Position numbers and translations under genes: made by a program. A stretch of DNA of 64,000 nucleotides. Origin: Polaromonas sp. (GTDB taxonomy: Bacteria; Pseudomonadota; Gammaproteobacteria; Burkholderiales; Burkholderiaceae_C). Each line of letters begins with the position of its first letter. Within the stretch, counting starts at the first letter, position 1. This document shows, one piece after another, positions 28,550 to 35,950 of this stretch. The notes under the pieces are model-generated. The model worked only from the letters and a program-made list of their open reading frames with translations. It was not told where the DNA came from and ran no database searches. The stretch spans positions 1 to 64,000 of the forward strand of contig JAURWY010000025.1 in the NCBI GenBank assembly GCA_030654695.1, in the 5' to 3' direction.

Positions 28550-29470
28550 ATGTACATTCCACACGGCGTCATTCCGGCCGTCTTAATGCCCTTTCACGAT
28601 GACTTTTCAATTGACGAAAAAAGCTATCGTGCGCATTTGAAGGATGTCACTTCGGTGCAGGGCATCAGTGCCATCACCACCAATGCGCATGCTTCTGAAG
28701 TGGCATCGTGCACTTTTGAAGAACAGCGTCGGGTTCTAGAAGTCACGATGGATGAGATCGGTAACAGCGTGCCAATTGTCAACGGCGTCTATGCCGACGG
28801 TAGCTTCGAAGCTCAGCGCATCGCCCGTATGGCAACTGAAGGAGGTGCCTCTGCACTGCTGATTTTTCCGCCAGCACTTTACAGCATGGGTCAGCGACCT
28901 GAGATGGCGGTAGAGCATTTCAAGCGGATCGCCGACGTGACGGATTTGCCGCTTATCGTGTTTCAGTATTCCTTGCTGCCCGGCGGCCTAGGCTACCCGC
29001 TGTCCACGCTTTTGAAGATCATCGAAGCTGTGCCGACCGTACGCGCCATCAAGGACTGGTCAGGCAGTCCGCAAATGCATGAGCGCAACGTTCGTGCATT
29101 GCAGTCCCTACCGCAGCCGGTCAACGTCTTGAGCACGCACAGCGCATGGCTGTTCAGCTCGCTAGTGCTCGGCGCGAACGGTCTGCTGTCTGGGAGTGGG
29201 TCGGTGATTGCCGACCTACAGGCCCAACTTTTCCGCGCGGTTCAGAGTAACGACTTGGTCGCGGCGCGCCTTCTGAACGACAGGATCTTCCCAACAGCCG
29301 AGGTTTTTTATGCAGAGCCTGCTGTGGACATGCACAACCGCATGAAGGAGGCGTTGGTATTGCTTGGGAAATTGCCGCGCGCAGTGGTCAGGCCACCGCT
29401 GATGAAATTGCGTGCAGAAGAAATTCAAAAAATTCGGTCGGCACTGGTACTGGCTGGGCTGCTTGAATAG
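28550..29470 (+). CDS. Dihydrodipicolinate synthase family aldolase/lyase
   Basis: A 306-residue TIM-barrel class I lyase. The Schiff-base lysine is in VRAIKDWSG, and the tyrosine motif appears in the variant form FQYSLLPGGLGYPL. The N-terminal GTTGE-like loop is replaced by TTNAHASEVASC, so this is not the lysine-biosynthesis DapA. It belongs to a catabolic branch that acts on 2-keto acids or their hydroxylated derivatives. CAGGAGA precedes the ATG. The stop is 55 bases before the binding-protein start. Confidence 0.83.
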   Translation: MYIPHGVIPAVLMPFHDDFSIDEKSYRAHLKDVTSVQGISAITTNAHASEVASCTFEEQRRVLEVTMDEIGNSVPIVNGVYADGSFEAQRIARMATEGGASALLIFPPALYSMGQRPEMAVEHFKRIADVTDLPLIVFQYSLLPGGLGYPLSTLLKIIEAVPTVRAIKDWSGSPQMHERNVRALQSLPQPVNVLSTHSAWLFSSLVLGANGLLSGSGSVIADLQAQLFRAVQSNDLVAARLLNDRIFPTAEVFYAEPAVDMHNRMKEALVLLGKLPRAVVRPPLMKLRAEEIQKIRSALVLAGLLE

Positions 29471-29525
29471 GTTGACTGAGAAGTCAGTTGTTAATCGTCA
29501 TAAATCAAAATGCTGGAGACAAAAA

Positions 29526-30731
29526 ATGAACAGACATGCAGTATCAATAATCACCAAATGGGGTCTTGCCAGCTCCATGGCACTGTGCTCGGCTAGCGGA
29601 TTTTCCCAGTCCGGCAAACCGATCAAGATCGGGTTCGTCACCGAACTCACGGGACCCTGGGCCTTCTTCGGAACCAGTTGCGTGGCGGGCCTGAAGATGG
29701 CGACGGACGAGATCAACAAGGCAGGCGGCGTGCTCAAGCGCCCGCTCGAGTTCATCATCCAGGACAACCAGACCAACTCGTCGCTGGCCTTGGCCTCGGC
29801 GAGGAACCTGGACGTCAACGACAAGGTGGTCGCGCTGAGCGGGCCCACCAGCTCGGACGTCGCGCTGGCCATGTACGGATATGCTGAGCAGCAGAAAATA
29901 CCCTTCCTGGTGCCGGTGGCCGCATTCCCGCAGCTGACCAAACCCGGAACGCGCTACACCTTCCGGATCGAGCCCGATGCGGCTGGCTGGGGCTACGCGA
30001 TGGCCAAGTTCATCGAGCAGCGCAAGCCCGGCGCCAAGGTGGCCCTGATGCATTCCGACGCCGCGCTGATGCGCGCGATCATGGCCGGATTCCGCTACCA
30101 GGCGCCGAAATCCAAGCTCACCATCGTGTCGGACATTCTGTTTCCGCAGGGTTCGAGCGATGCAACCGTGCAGGCGGCGCAGGTCAAGGCGTCCAATCCC
30201 GACTATGTCATCGTCAATGGCGCAGGCGCCTTCGACAACGTGCTCACCAATCAGCTGCTGGACCTGGGCATCAAGCCCGAGCAGATCATCCATCCCTACG
30301 GCATCACGACCCAGGTTTTCGGCTGGGGATCGCGCAGCGTGGGCTCCATCTACGGAACCTTCTTCGACCACGGCATGGATTCGCTGACGCCCGATGGCAA
30401 GTCGTTCATTTCGCGCTTCGACGCCGCCAACAACCGGCCGCCGTCCTACGTCGAGAACTACTGCTACGTGACGCCTTATATCTTCAAGGAGGCGCTGGAG
30501 GCCGCCGGCACCGACGATCGCGAAAAGCTCCGCAATGCAATATCGAAGCTCAACACCAAGGAAATCACCAGCGGTGTGCCGATCACTTTCGACAAAAACG
30601 GTGCTCGCAAGGAATATATGTATTTCATGGAGCTGCAATCGGTCAACGGTAAGCGCACTTATAAGTCCAAACAACAGTTCTACATCGAGTGGGATCCAGA
30701 AGTCATCCCTGTCTATGACTTGGTGAAGTAA
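29526..30731 (+). CDS. ABC transporter substrate-binding protein, Liv/HAAT type, with atypical base composition
   Basis: A 401-residue secreted binding protein: basic N terminus MNRHAVSIITKW, hydrophobic core, signal cleavage after SGFSQ, mature start SGKPIKIGFVTELTGPWAFF. TGGAGAC just before ATG 29526 fixes the start. Hand counts of three successive 60-base lines (29641-29820) give 63-65% GC, against 47-53% in two lines of the DapA-family gene and 53-58% in the permease gene. Codons in the body are strongly G/C-ending. The gene body looks as if acquired or replaced separately from its operon. The ligand is unknown. Confidence 0.87.
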   Translation: MNRHAVSIITKWGLASSMALCSASGFSQSGKPIKIGFVTELTGPWAFFGTSCVAGLKMATDEINKAGGVLKRPLEFIIQDNQTNSSLALASARNLDVNDKVVALSGPTSSDVALAMYGYAEQQKIPFLVPVAAFPQLTKPGTRYTFRIEPDAAGWGYAMAKFIEQRKPGAKVALMHSDAALMRAIMAGFRYQAPKSKLTIVSDILFPQGSSDATVQAAQVKASNPDYVIVNGAGAFDNVLTNQLLDLGIKPEQIIHPYGITTQVFGWGSRSVGSIYGTFFDHGMDSLTPDGKSFISRFDAANNRPPSYVENYCYVTPYIFKEALEAAGTDDREKLRNAISKLNTKEITSGVPITFDKNGARKEYMYFMELQSVNGKRTYKSKQQFYIEWDPEVIPVYDLVK

Positions 30732-30738
30732 ATACCCT

Positions 30739-30774
30739 GCTGTCTTGCAAGTGCATATCGACTTGCAAGACAGC
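30739..30774 (+). terminator. Strong hairpin between binding-protein and permease genes
   Basis: A perfect 14-bp inverted repeat (30739-30752 with 30761-30774) has an 8-nt loop and starts 7 bases after the binding-protein stop. There is no U-tract. It matches the hairpins at 912-945 and 12740-12773 in position, with unrelated sequence. A role in 3'-end protection and in raising the ratio of binding protein to permease is likely. Confidence 0.75.
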
Positions 30775-30808
30775 ACTCGAACTCACTTGAAATTTCCAAG
30801 GCATTTAT

Positions 30809-31690
30809 ATGTCAGATGCGAATCTGTTGATTCTTTTGTCTACACTGTCGACGGGCCTGATTCTCGGGGCGATATTTTCTCTGGTCGCGGCTGGTGTCAC
30901 CATCGTCTACGGTTGTGTTTGGCTGCCCAACGCTAGCAATGGGCAGTTCTTTCTGCTTGCTGCATTGGTGGCCTGGAGCTTTACTTCCTCGTTGGGGTGG
31001 AACAGCTTTGCGGCGTCACTGGCTGTGATTTTTCTGGGTGTCCTGCTGGCACTGGCACTGGAGATGGTTCTGATACGGCGTCTATACGATGCGCCCAACA
31101 GGAATGTTGCCTATTTTGTCGTCACACTCGGCATCACACAAATCATGTCGGGGATCTTTTCGCTGACTTATGCGAAATGGAGCGACCAATTTTCGTTGCC
31201 GCCGATCATCGAAGGCATCACCATGATTGGCCCTTTGCCGATACAGAACAATCGCCTGCTTGTGATGGCAGTCAGCCTCAGCATCCTTGTTTTTTTGTTT
31301 TTGCTACTGCGCTTTCATCCCTACGGCCGTGCCCTGAGGGCGGTGTTTCAGAACCGTGAAGCGGCTGCCCTGCGCGGCGTTAACGTGCGAGCCATTTACA
31401 AACTCTCGTTTGTACTGGGGTCAACAATTATTTTCCTTGGTGGAATTTTGTTTGCTCTGGCTTATAGCTTCGACCTGACCGTCGCATGGACGATGTCCAT
31501 TACGGCCTTTGCAATCATGATTATTGGCGGACCGGGCTCGGTGATCGGCGCCTTGGTGGTGGGTATGACTTTCGGTTTTACGCAGGCGATCGTCAGTATT
31601 TTTGCCAGCCCAACGGCTGCGACCTTCTCCTACCTCGGAGCGATGCTGATCATGCTGCTGTTCCGTCCAAATGGGTTGTTCAAAAAATGA
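30809..31690 (+). CDS. Branched-chain-type ABC transporter permease (LivH family)
   Basis: A 293-residue permease with about eight hydrophobic segments. LivH-like features are LSTGLILGAIFSLVAAGVTI, RALRAVFQNREAAALRGV and the coupling loop IIGGPGSVIGALVVG. The loop is less conserved than in the other two importers of the window (GGPGSVIGA in place of GGIGSIRGA). The stop overlaps the ATG of the next permease (ATGA). AAGG lies 7 bases before ATG 30809. Confidence 0.87.
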   Translation: MSDANLLILLSTLSTGLILGAIFSLVAAGVTIVYGCVWLPNASNGQFFLLAALVAWSFTSSLGWNSFAASLAVIFLGVLLALALEMVLIRRLYDAPNRNVAYFVVTLGITQIMSGIFSLTYAKWSDQFSLPPIIEGITMIGPLPIQNNRLLVMAVSLSILVFLFLLLRFHPYGRALRAVFQNREAAALRGVNVRAIYKLSFVLGSTIIFLGGILFALAYSFDLTVAWTMSITAFAIMIIGGPGSVIGALVVGMTFGFTQAIVSIFASPTAATFSYLGAMLIMLLFRPNGLFKK

Positions 31691-32667
31691 ATATTAATTC
31701 TAAATACGGTATCGCGATCGCCACGCTGCTGTCGCTGTCGCTACCCTTCCTAGCGGATGGAAATCGCTTCTTTGCGTTTGTCCTTGGAATGACTTTCATC
31801 AGCCTGCTGTGGGCAACAGGGATGAACCTGATGTACGGATTCGTCGGTTTGATGCCGCTGATGTTTGCCGGTGTTGCAGGTATTGCCGCTTATGCCATGG
31901 TGTATTTGACGCGAACAGCCGGCTGGTCTTTTTGGTTGGCCATGCCTGCCGCCTCACTGATCGCATCCATCGCCGGGGTGGCGCTGGGTTTGCCCGCATT
32001 AAGGCTCAAAGGTTTTTACTTTACGCTTTGCTCTCTGGTCATCCAATCCGTGCTGACGCTGGCGTTCATCTTTTTTCCTAAATTCACGAACGGTGATACC
32101 GGTATTAACCAGATCGAACCACCAGATTGGTTTGGGGGTTTGGCACTCAAAGGCGTTCACTTAGATTTTGTCGTGGCCTTTATTGCTGTTGCGGGCATAC
32201 TTTTCTGCACTTGGCTCACACGAACACGGCTTGGCCAGAAATTTGTGGCGGTCCGTGAGGATGATGTGCTGGCAGATTCAATCGGCATCAACGTCGTGCG
32301 GACCCGGATCACAGCGTTTTTTATCGTCTCACTTTATGCGGGTATTGGCGGTTGCTTGTACGCCACCTATGTCGGATTTATTTCGCCGCGTGCATTTGAT
32401 GTCTTGGTGTCGCTCAACATTTGGTTATTTGTCGCTTTTGGTGGTCGAGGCACGATCATCGGGCCGATTATTGGGACCATCATTCTTGCCCCGATTCCTT
32501 TCCTGCTGCAGGATCTACAGGCGTTCAAGGAAATCCTGTCCGGCCTGCTGATCATCGTCGTCACGCTCATCATGCCGGGGGGTATTTATGGCGCGTTTCG
32601 CATGTGGTTGTCTAAAAAAACGAGTCGTCCTGGTGAAGCCAGTAGCGTGCAGGAGCAACGGGTATGA
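31687..32667 (+). CDS. Branched-chain-type ABC transporter permease (LivM family)
   Basis: A 326-residue permease. The N terminus MNINSKYGIAIATLLSLSLP leads into the first membrane segment; TGMNLMYGFVGLMPLMFAG and the coupling loop FGGRGTIIGPIIGT are the LivM landmarks. The start at ATG 31687 overlaps the preceding stop, and the stop overlaps the ATPase ATG. An in-frame opening back to 31486 lies inside the upstream permease gene and is not used. Confidence 0.87.
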   Translation: MNINSKYGIAIATLLSLSLPFLADGNRFFAFVLGMTFISLLWATGMNLMYGFVGLMPLMFAGVAGIAAYAMVYLTRTAGWSFWLAMPAASLIASIAGVALGLPALRLKGFYFTLCSLVIQSVLTLAFIFFPKFTNGDTGINQIEPPDWFGGLALKGVHLDFVVAFIAVAGILFCTWLTRTRLGQKFVAVREDDVLADSIGINVVRTRITAFFIVSLYAGIGGCLYATYVGFISPRAFDVLVSLNIWLFVAFGGRGTIIGPIIGTIILAPIPFLLQDLQAFKEILSGLLIIVVTLIMPGGIYGAFRMWLSKKTSRPGEASSVQEQRV

Positions 32668-33377
32668 GATTGCTGGAAGTCAACAACTTATCTAAGAGCT
32701 TTGGTGGGGTGGCGGCTTTACGCAATGTCACAGCCCATTCTGTTGAGGGTGAAACGCTTGGGATGATCGGCCCCAATGGTTCTGGAAAAACCACCTTTGT
32801 CAACATTGTCAGTGGCCATGTTAAGGGCGATGTCGGGAGTTTGAGCTTTGGCGGTGTCGATATCGCAGGCATGTCACCTCATCAATTGGCTGCGGTCGGT
32901 CTGTGTCGTACATACCAAGCCGTACGCGTTTTCTCTGCATTGTCAACGCAAAAAAATATAGACAATGCTCGTCTTCTGCTGGCGCACAGAGGACTAGACC
33001 ATGCTGAATTAAAAGAGATGATTGAATGGCTGCGTCTAGACCGCCATCTGGACAAGGATGCCGGTAGTCTCACGCTATTTGAGCAGCGTCGACTCGAGTT
33101 GCTCATGCGCTTGGTCCTCAAACCCCGTTTGATCATGCTGGACGAACCGGTTGGCGGATTGGCTGTGACGGAAGTCATCGAGATGATTAAGCTGCTGCAG
33201 GAACTCAAGGGGCGTTGTTCAATTTTCGTGATTGAGCACACGATGCGTGTGATCCGTGAGTTGGCTAATCGAGTCATTGTGCTGATTGCGGGTGAAAAAG
33301 TAGCCGATGGTCCGCCGTCTGAAATTCTTCAGAATCAGCAGGTTATCGATGAATATCTGGGAACTACCCATGCTTGA
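32664..33377 (+). CDS. ABC transporter ATP-binding protein (LivG family) with degenerate signature motif
   Basis: A 237-residue ATPase. Walker A GPNGSGKTT (about residues 36-44), Walker B LIMLDEPVGGL and H-loop VIEHTMR are intact. The ABC signature, which in LivG is normally L-S-Y-G-Q, reads LTLFEQRRLELL: the serine becomes threonine and the conserved glycine phenylalanine. One of the two ATP sites of the LivG-LivF dimer is therefore probably impaired. It overlaps the LivM stop by 4 bases and LivF by 8. Confidence 0.87.
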   Translation: MRLLEVNNLSKSFGGVAALRNVTAHSVEGETLGMIGPNGSGKTTFVNIVSGHVKGDVGSLSFGGVDIAGMSPHQLAAVGLCRTYQAVRVFSALSTQKNIDNARLLLAHRGLDHAELKEMIEWLRLDRHLDKDAGSLTLFEQRRLELLMRLVLKPRLIMLDEPVGGLAVTEVIEMIKLLQELKGRCSIFVIEHTMRVIRELANRVIVLIAGEKVADGPPSEILQNQQVIDEYLGTTHA

Positions 33378-34074
33378 AGTACGCGATCTCGTCGTCCGCT
33401 ACGGCCCTTTTCTGGCTTGCGATCAAATCAATATTCATGTCAAACCGGGTGAAATAGTCGGCGTCATCGGCCCGAACGGGGCGGGTAAAAGCTCCATCGC
33501 ACGAGCGATTGCCGGCCTTGTTACACCCACGTCAGGTCATATTAATTTTCTGGGTGAGTCCATCCTTGGTATCGAGTCACATCTTCTGATTCGTCGAGGC
33601 CTATCGTTGGTGCCCGAAGGGCGGGGACTTTTTCCGCATATGTCGATTGAAGAAAACCTGTTGATGGGCGGTTACTCGTTGAAGGATCTCGTCCGGCGCA
33701 ACGATTTAATGGCCCGTTGTTATGAACTCTTTCCAATACTCAAGCAGCGCCGGCGTCAAATTGCCGGAACCCTTTCCGGTGGTCAGCAGCAAATGGTGGC
33801 GGTATCAGTCGGACTGATGGGTGACCCCAAGCTTTGCATCTTTGATGAACCCTCTTTGGGGCTGGCACCGATCGTGATTCAGCAGATTGGTGAAACGCTT
33901 CAAGCGATGCGAAAGCTGGACTTGACGGTGCTTTTGATCGAACAAAATGCCAAGTTGGCTAGTACGGTGGCAGATCACATTTATGTGATCTCCGCAGGCC
34001 GCACGCAGTACCACGACACACCTCAAGCGCTTCTAAGAAATCCAGATGTACTCGAGAAGTTTCTGAGTGCATGA
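33370..34074 (+). CDS. ABC transporter ATP-binding protein (LivF family)
   Basis: A 234-residue ATPase with Walker [10 protein letters not shown], canonical signature LSGGQQQMVA, Walker B LCIFDEPSLGLAPI and H-loop LLIEQNAKLA. I start it at ATG 33370 (MLEVRDLVV), which overlaps the LivG stop by 8 bases. It is the last gene of the third Liv-type operon. The 80-base gap to the convergent racemase-like gene contains no convincing terminator. Confidence 0.88.
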   Translation: MLEVRDLVVRYGPFLACDQINIHVKPGEIVGVIGPNGAGKSSIARAIAGLVTPTSGHINFLGESILGIESHLLIRRGLSLVPEGRGLFPHMSIEENLLMGGYSLKDLVRRNDLMARCYELFPILKQRRRQIAGTLSGGQQQMVAVSVGLMGDPKLCIFDEPSLGLAPIVIQQIGETLQAMRKLDLTVLLIEQNAKLASTVADHIYVISAGRTQYHDTPQALLRNPDVLEKFLSA

Positions 34075-34154
34075 CCAAGGCGGTACGTATCTCTAACAGG
34101 ACTGACGGCTAAATCCCTGCGGGCGAGTTGGCAAGTTCTGTCGTTAGCGGTAGC

Positions 34155-34922
34155 TCAATATTTTTCAGCAAGCAGCCCCATGCCCGGTAGTTTGTCTTGG
34201 ATGCCCAGACGCCTTAGGGCATGCCAATAGGTGGCCACGTTGACGCCGATCAGTGGCTTGCCAAATTTTTCTTCGATCTGTGGCGTCATGGCAGACACGG
34301 GTAAATTGGTGCCCACGTGAACCAGCACCTCGGCGTCGGGGTGGTCGACATCTGCAAAGCCTTGCATGATCTGCGCTGCCGTGAATCGGGCCACGGCGGT
34401 GGGGCCTGTTGACTTGAGTCCATGGGTCGATGTCACTTCATAGCCGCACGATCTGAAGAAGTCGGCAATCATCATGTCGGCAGGCGGCCAGTAGGGCGTC
34501 AAAATCGCAATTTTGCGTGGCTGTCCGATGGCTTTCAGGCCCGCCAACACGGCGCGCGAGGGCGTTACAAAAGGCACGCCACAGAGTTTTTCCAGCCGCT
34601 CTTCTTCTGCCAGTGCACGTTGCCCATCGCCGCGAAAGGAGTGAATCGAATGACCGTGGGCGACCACATGGGGCTCGCAGACCAACACCAACTGTAGTGC
34701 AGCCTCAAGGTTGCCTTCTTCTGTTTCCAGCGCTTTTTTATAGGCCACTTGGTCATCGTAGGGACGCGGCGGCAAGTGCATCCGGGTCACATGGTTGGTC
34801 ACGCCCGCTGGCCGCATGGCTTCCATCTCCGGTTGCACGATGGTGTTGGTTGCCGGAACGACCACGGCCACTTTGGCCCGAGTGGCCAGCGCGTCAAACG
34901 TAGGTTTTCGATGTTCAATCAT
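34155..34922 (-). CDS. Maleate isomerase / Asp-Glu racemase-like protein lacking both catalytic cysteines
   Basis: A 255-residue protein of the maleate cis-trans isomerase and arylmalonate decarboxylase superfamily (VAVVVPATNTIVQPEM at the start, VNVATYWHALRRLG at the end). The two positions that normally hold the catalytic cysteines read VVAHGHSIHS (about 86-95) and VLVHVGTNLP (about 199-208), so histidine and glycine replace them. It therefore cannot use the two-cysteine mechanism and may catalyse another reaction. It is the last gene of the operon headed at 45111, 4 bases after the Bug receptor. Confidence 0.8.
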   Translation of the reverse strand: MIEHRKPTFDALATRAKVAVVVPATNTIVQPEMEAMRPAGVTNHVTRMHLPPRPYDDQVAYKKALETEEGNLEAALQLVLVCEPHVVAHGHSIHSFRGDGQRALAEEERLEKLCGVPFVTPSRAVLAGLKAIGQPRKIAILTPYWPPADMMIADFFRSCGYEVTSTHGLKSTGPTAVARFTAAQIMQGFADVDHPDAEVLVHVGTNLPVSAMTPQIEEKFGKPLIGVNVATYWHALRRLGIQDKLPGMGLLAEKY

Positions 34923-34926
34923 CAGG

Positions 34927-35916
34927 TCATTCCATTTTGAGGTTGCTGGCTTTGGCGGCCTCTGACCAAACGCTAAGGTCTGCTTTCAGCGTGTCCATAA
35001 ACTGCGCCGGCGTGTCGCCAATCGGGTCGACGCCCATCTGGCCGAGTTTGGCGATCATGTCGGGCTGAGCGACCGCGTCTTTGACGATCGCGGCGATCCG
35101 GTTGATGATGGCGGGTGGTGTTCCGGCAGGTGCCACCAAGCCGTTCCAGGTGATTGTCTTGAAGCCGGGAAAGCCTGATTCAGCGATGGTTGGAACGTCC
35201 GGTAATTGACGCGCTCGCTGGGCGCTAGAGACACCGATGATGCGGATTTGTCCGCCCGCGGCATGTGGCGCGAGTTCGGAGAGGTTGCCAAAATACATTT
35301 GCACCTGACCACCCAGCAAGTCGGTCACCGCAGGGCTACCGCCCTTGTAGCTGATATGGGTCATGTCGATGTTGGCGCGCTTGACAAAAAGTGCCGCCGA
35401 AAGGTGCGAAACACTGCCTGATCCGCCTGACGCGTAGTTTAATTTCCGCGTATTTTTCTTCGCAAAATCCGCCAACTCCATGGCGTTGGCGGCGGGCACT
35501 GATTTGTGGATGGCCATCACAAATGGGTTGCTGCCGACGATGCTGATGGGCGCGAAGTCGCGCAGCGGGTCGAAATTGGTTTTGGTGATGGTTGGCAGGA
35601 TCGCCAGCACAGGCATGGCCGCCATCAGCAGGGTGTAGCCGTCAGGGGTAGCCTTGGCCACCAAGTCGGCAGCAATGGCGCCGCCCGCGCCGGCCTTGTT
35701 TTCAACCACCACGGTTTGTCCCAACGACTGCGTCAAACGCTCTGCCGTGAGCCGGGCGATGCTGTCCGTGTTGCCGCCAGCGGCAAACGGCACGATGATC
35801 TTGATCGGCTTTTGTGGCCAACCGGCGGTCTGCGCTTGGCTGAACATCGACAGCGCAGTGAGCGACAAGAGAACAGTCGTCTGGACAAACGAACTGGGAG
35901 AAAAAAGACGGGTCAT
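34927..35916 (-). CDS. Bug-type (TctC family) periplasmic solute receptor
   Basis: A 329-residue secreted receptor with a signal peptide ending near SMFSQAQ and mature start TAGWPQKPIKIIVPFAAGG, the typical opening of Bug proteins. ENKAGAGGAIAADLVAKA and YASGGSGSVSHLSAALF line the carboxylate-binding cleft in this family. No TctA/TctB membrane genes are nearby, which is common for the many orphan Bug receptors of Burkholderiales. It may bind a carboxylate degraded by the surrounding operon or serve as a sensor. Confidence 0.88.
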   Translation of the reverse strand: MTRLFSPSSFVQTTVLLSLTALSMFSQAQTAGWPQKPIKIIVPFAAGGNTDSIARLTAERLTQSLGQTVVVENKAGAGGAIAADLVAKATPDGYTLLMAAMPVLAILPTITKTNFDPLRDFAPISIVGSNPFVMAIHKSVPAANAMELADFAKKNTRKLNYASGGSGSVSHLSAALFVKRANIDMTHISYKGGSPAVTDLLGGQVQMYFGNLSELAPHAAGGQIRIIGVSSAQRARQLPDVPTIAESGFPGFKTITWNGLVAPAGTPPAIINRIAAIVKDAVAQPDMIAKLGQMGVDPIGDTPAQFMDTLKADLSVWSEAAKASNLKME

Positions 35917-35950
35917 GAAAGCTCCTTGAGTAAGACTTGCAGGTTGAGAA

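Noticed and set aside
29544..30776. A 410-codon frame antisense to the binding-protein gene.
   Set aside because: It is a by-product of the strongly G/C-ending codons of that gene; the sense strand has a signal peptide, ribosome binding site and family motifs.
22548..34154. Integrase, transposase, tRNA or direct-repeat boundaries of a genomic island around the lower-GC segment.
   Set aside because: None could be found by reading both flanks. The island idea rests on composition and gene content only.
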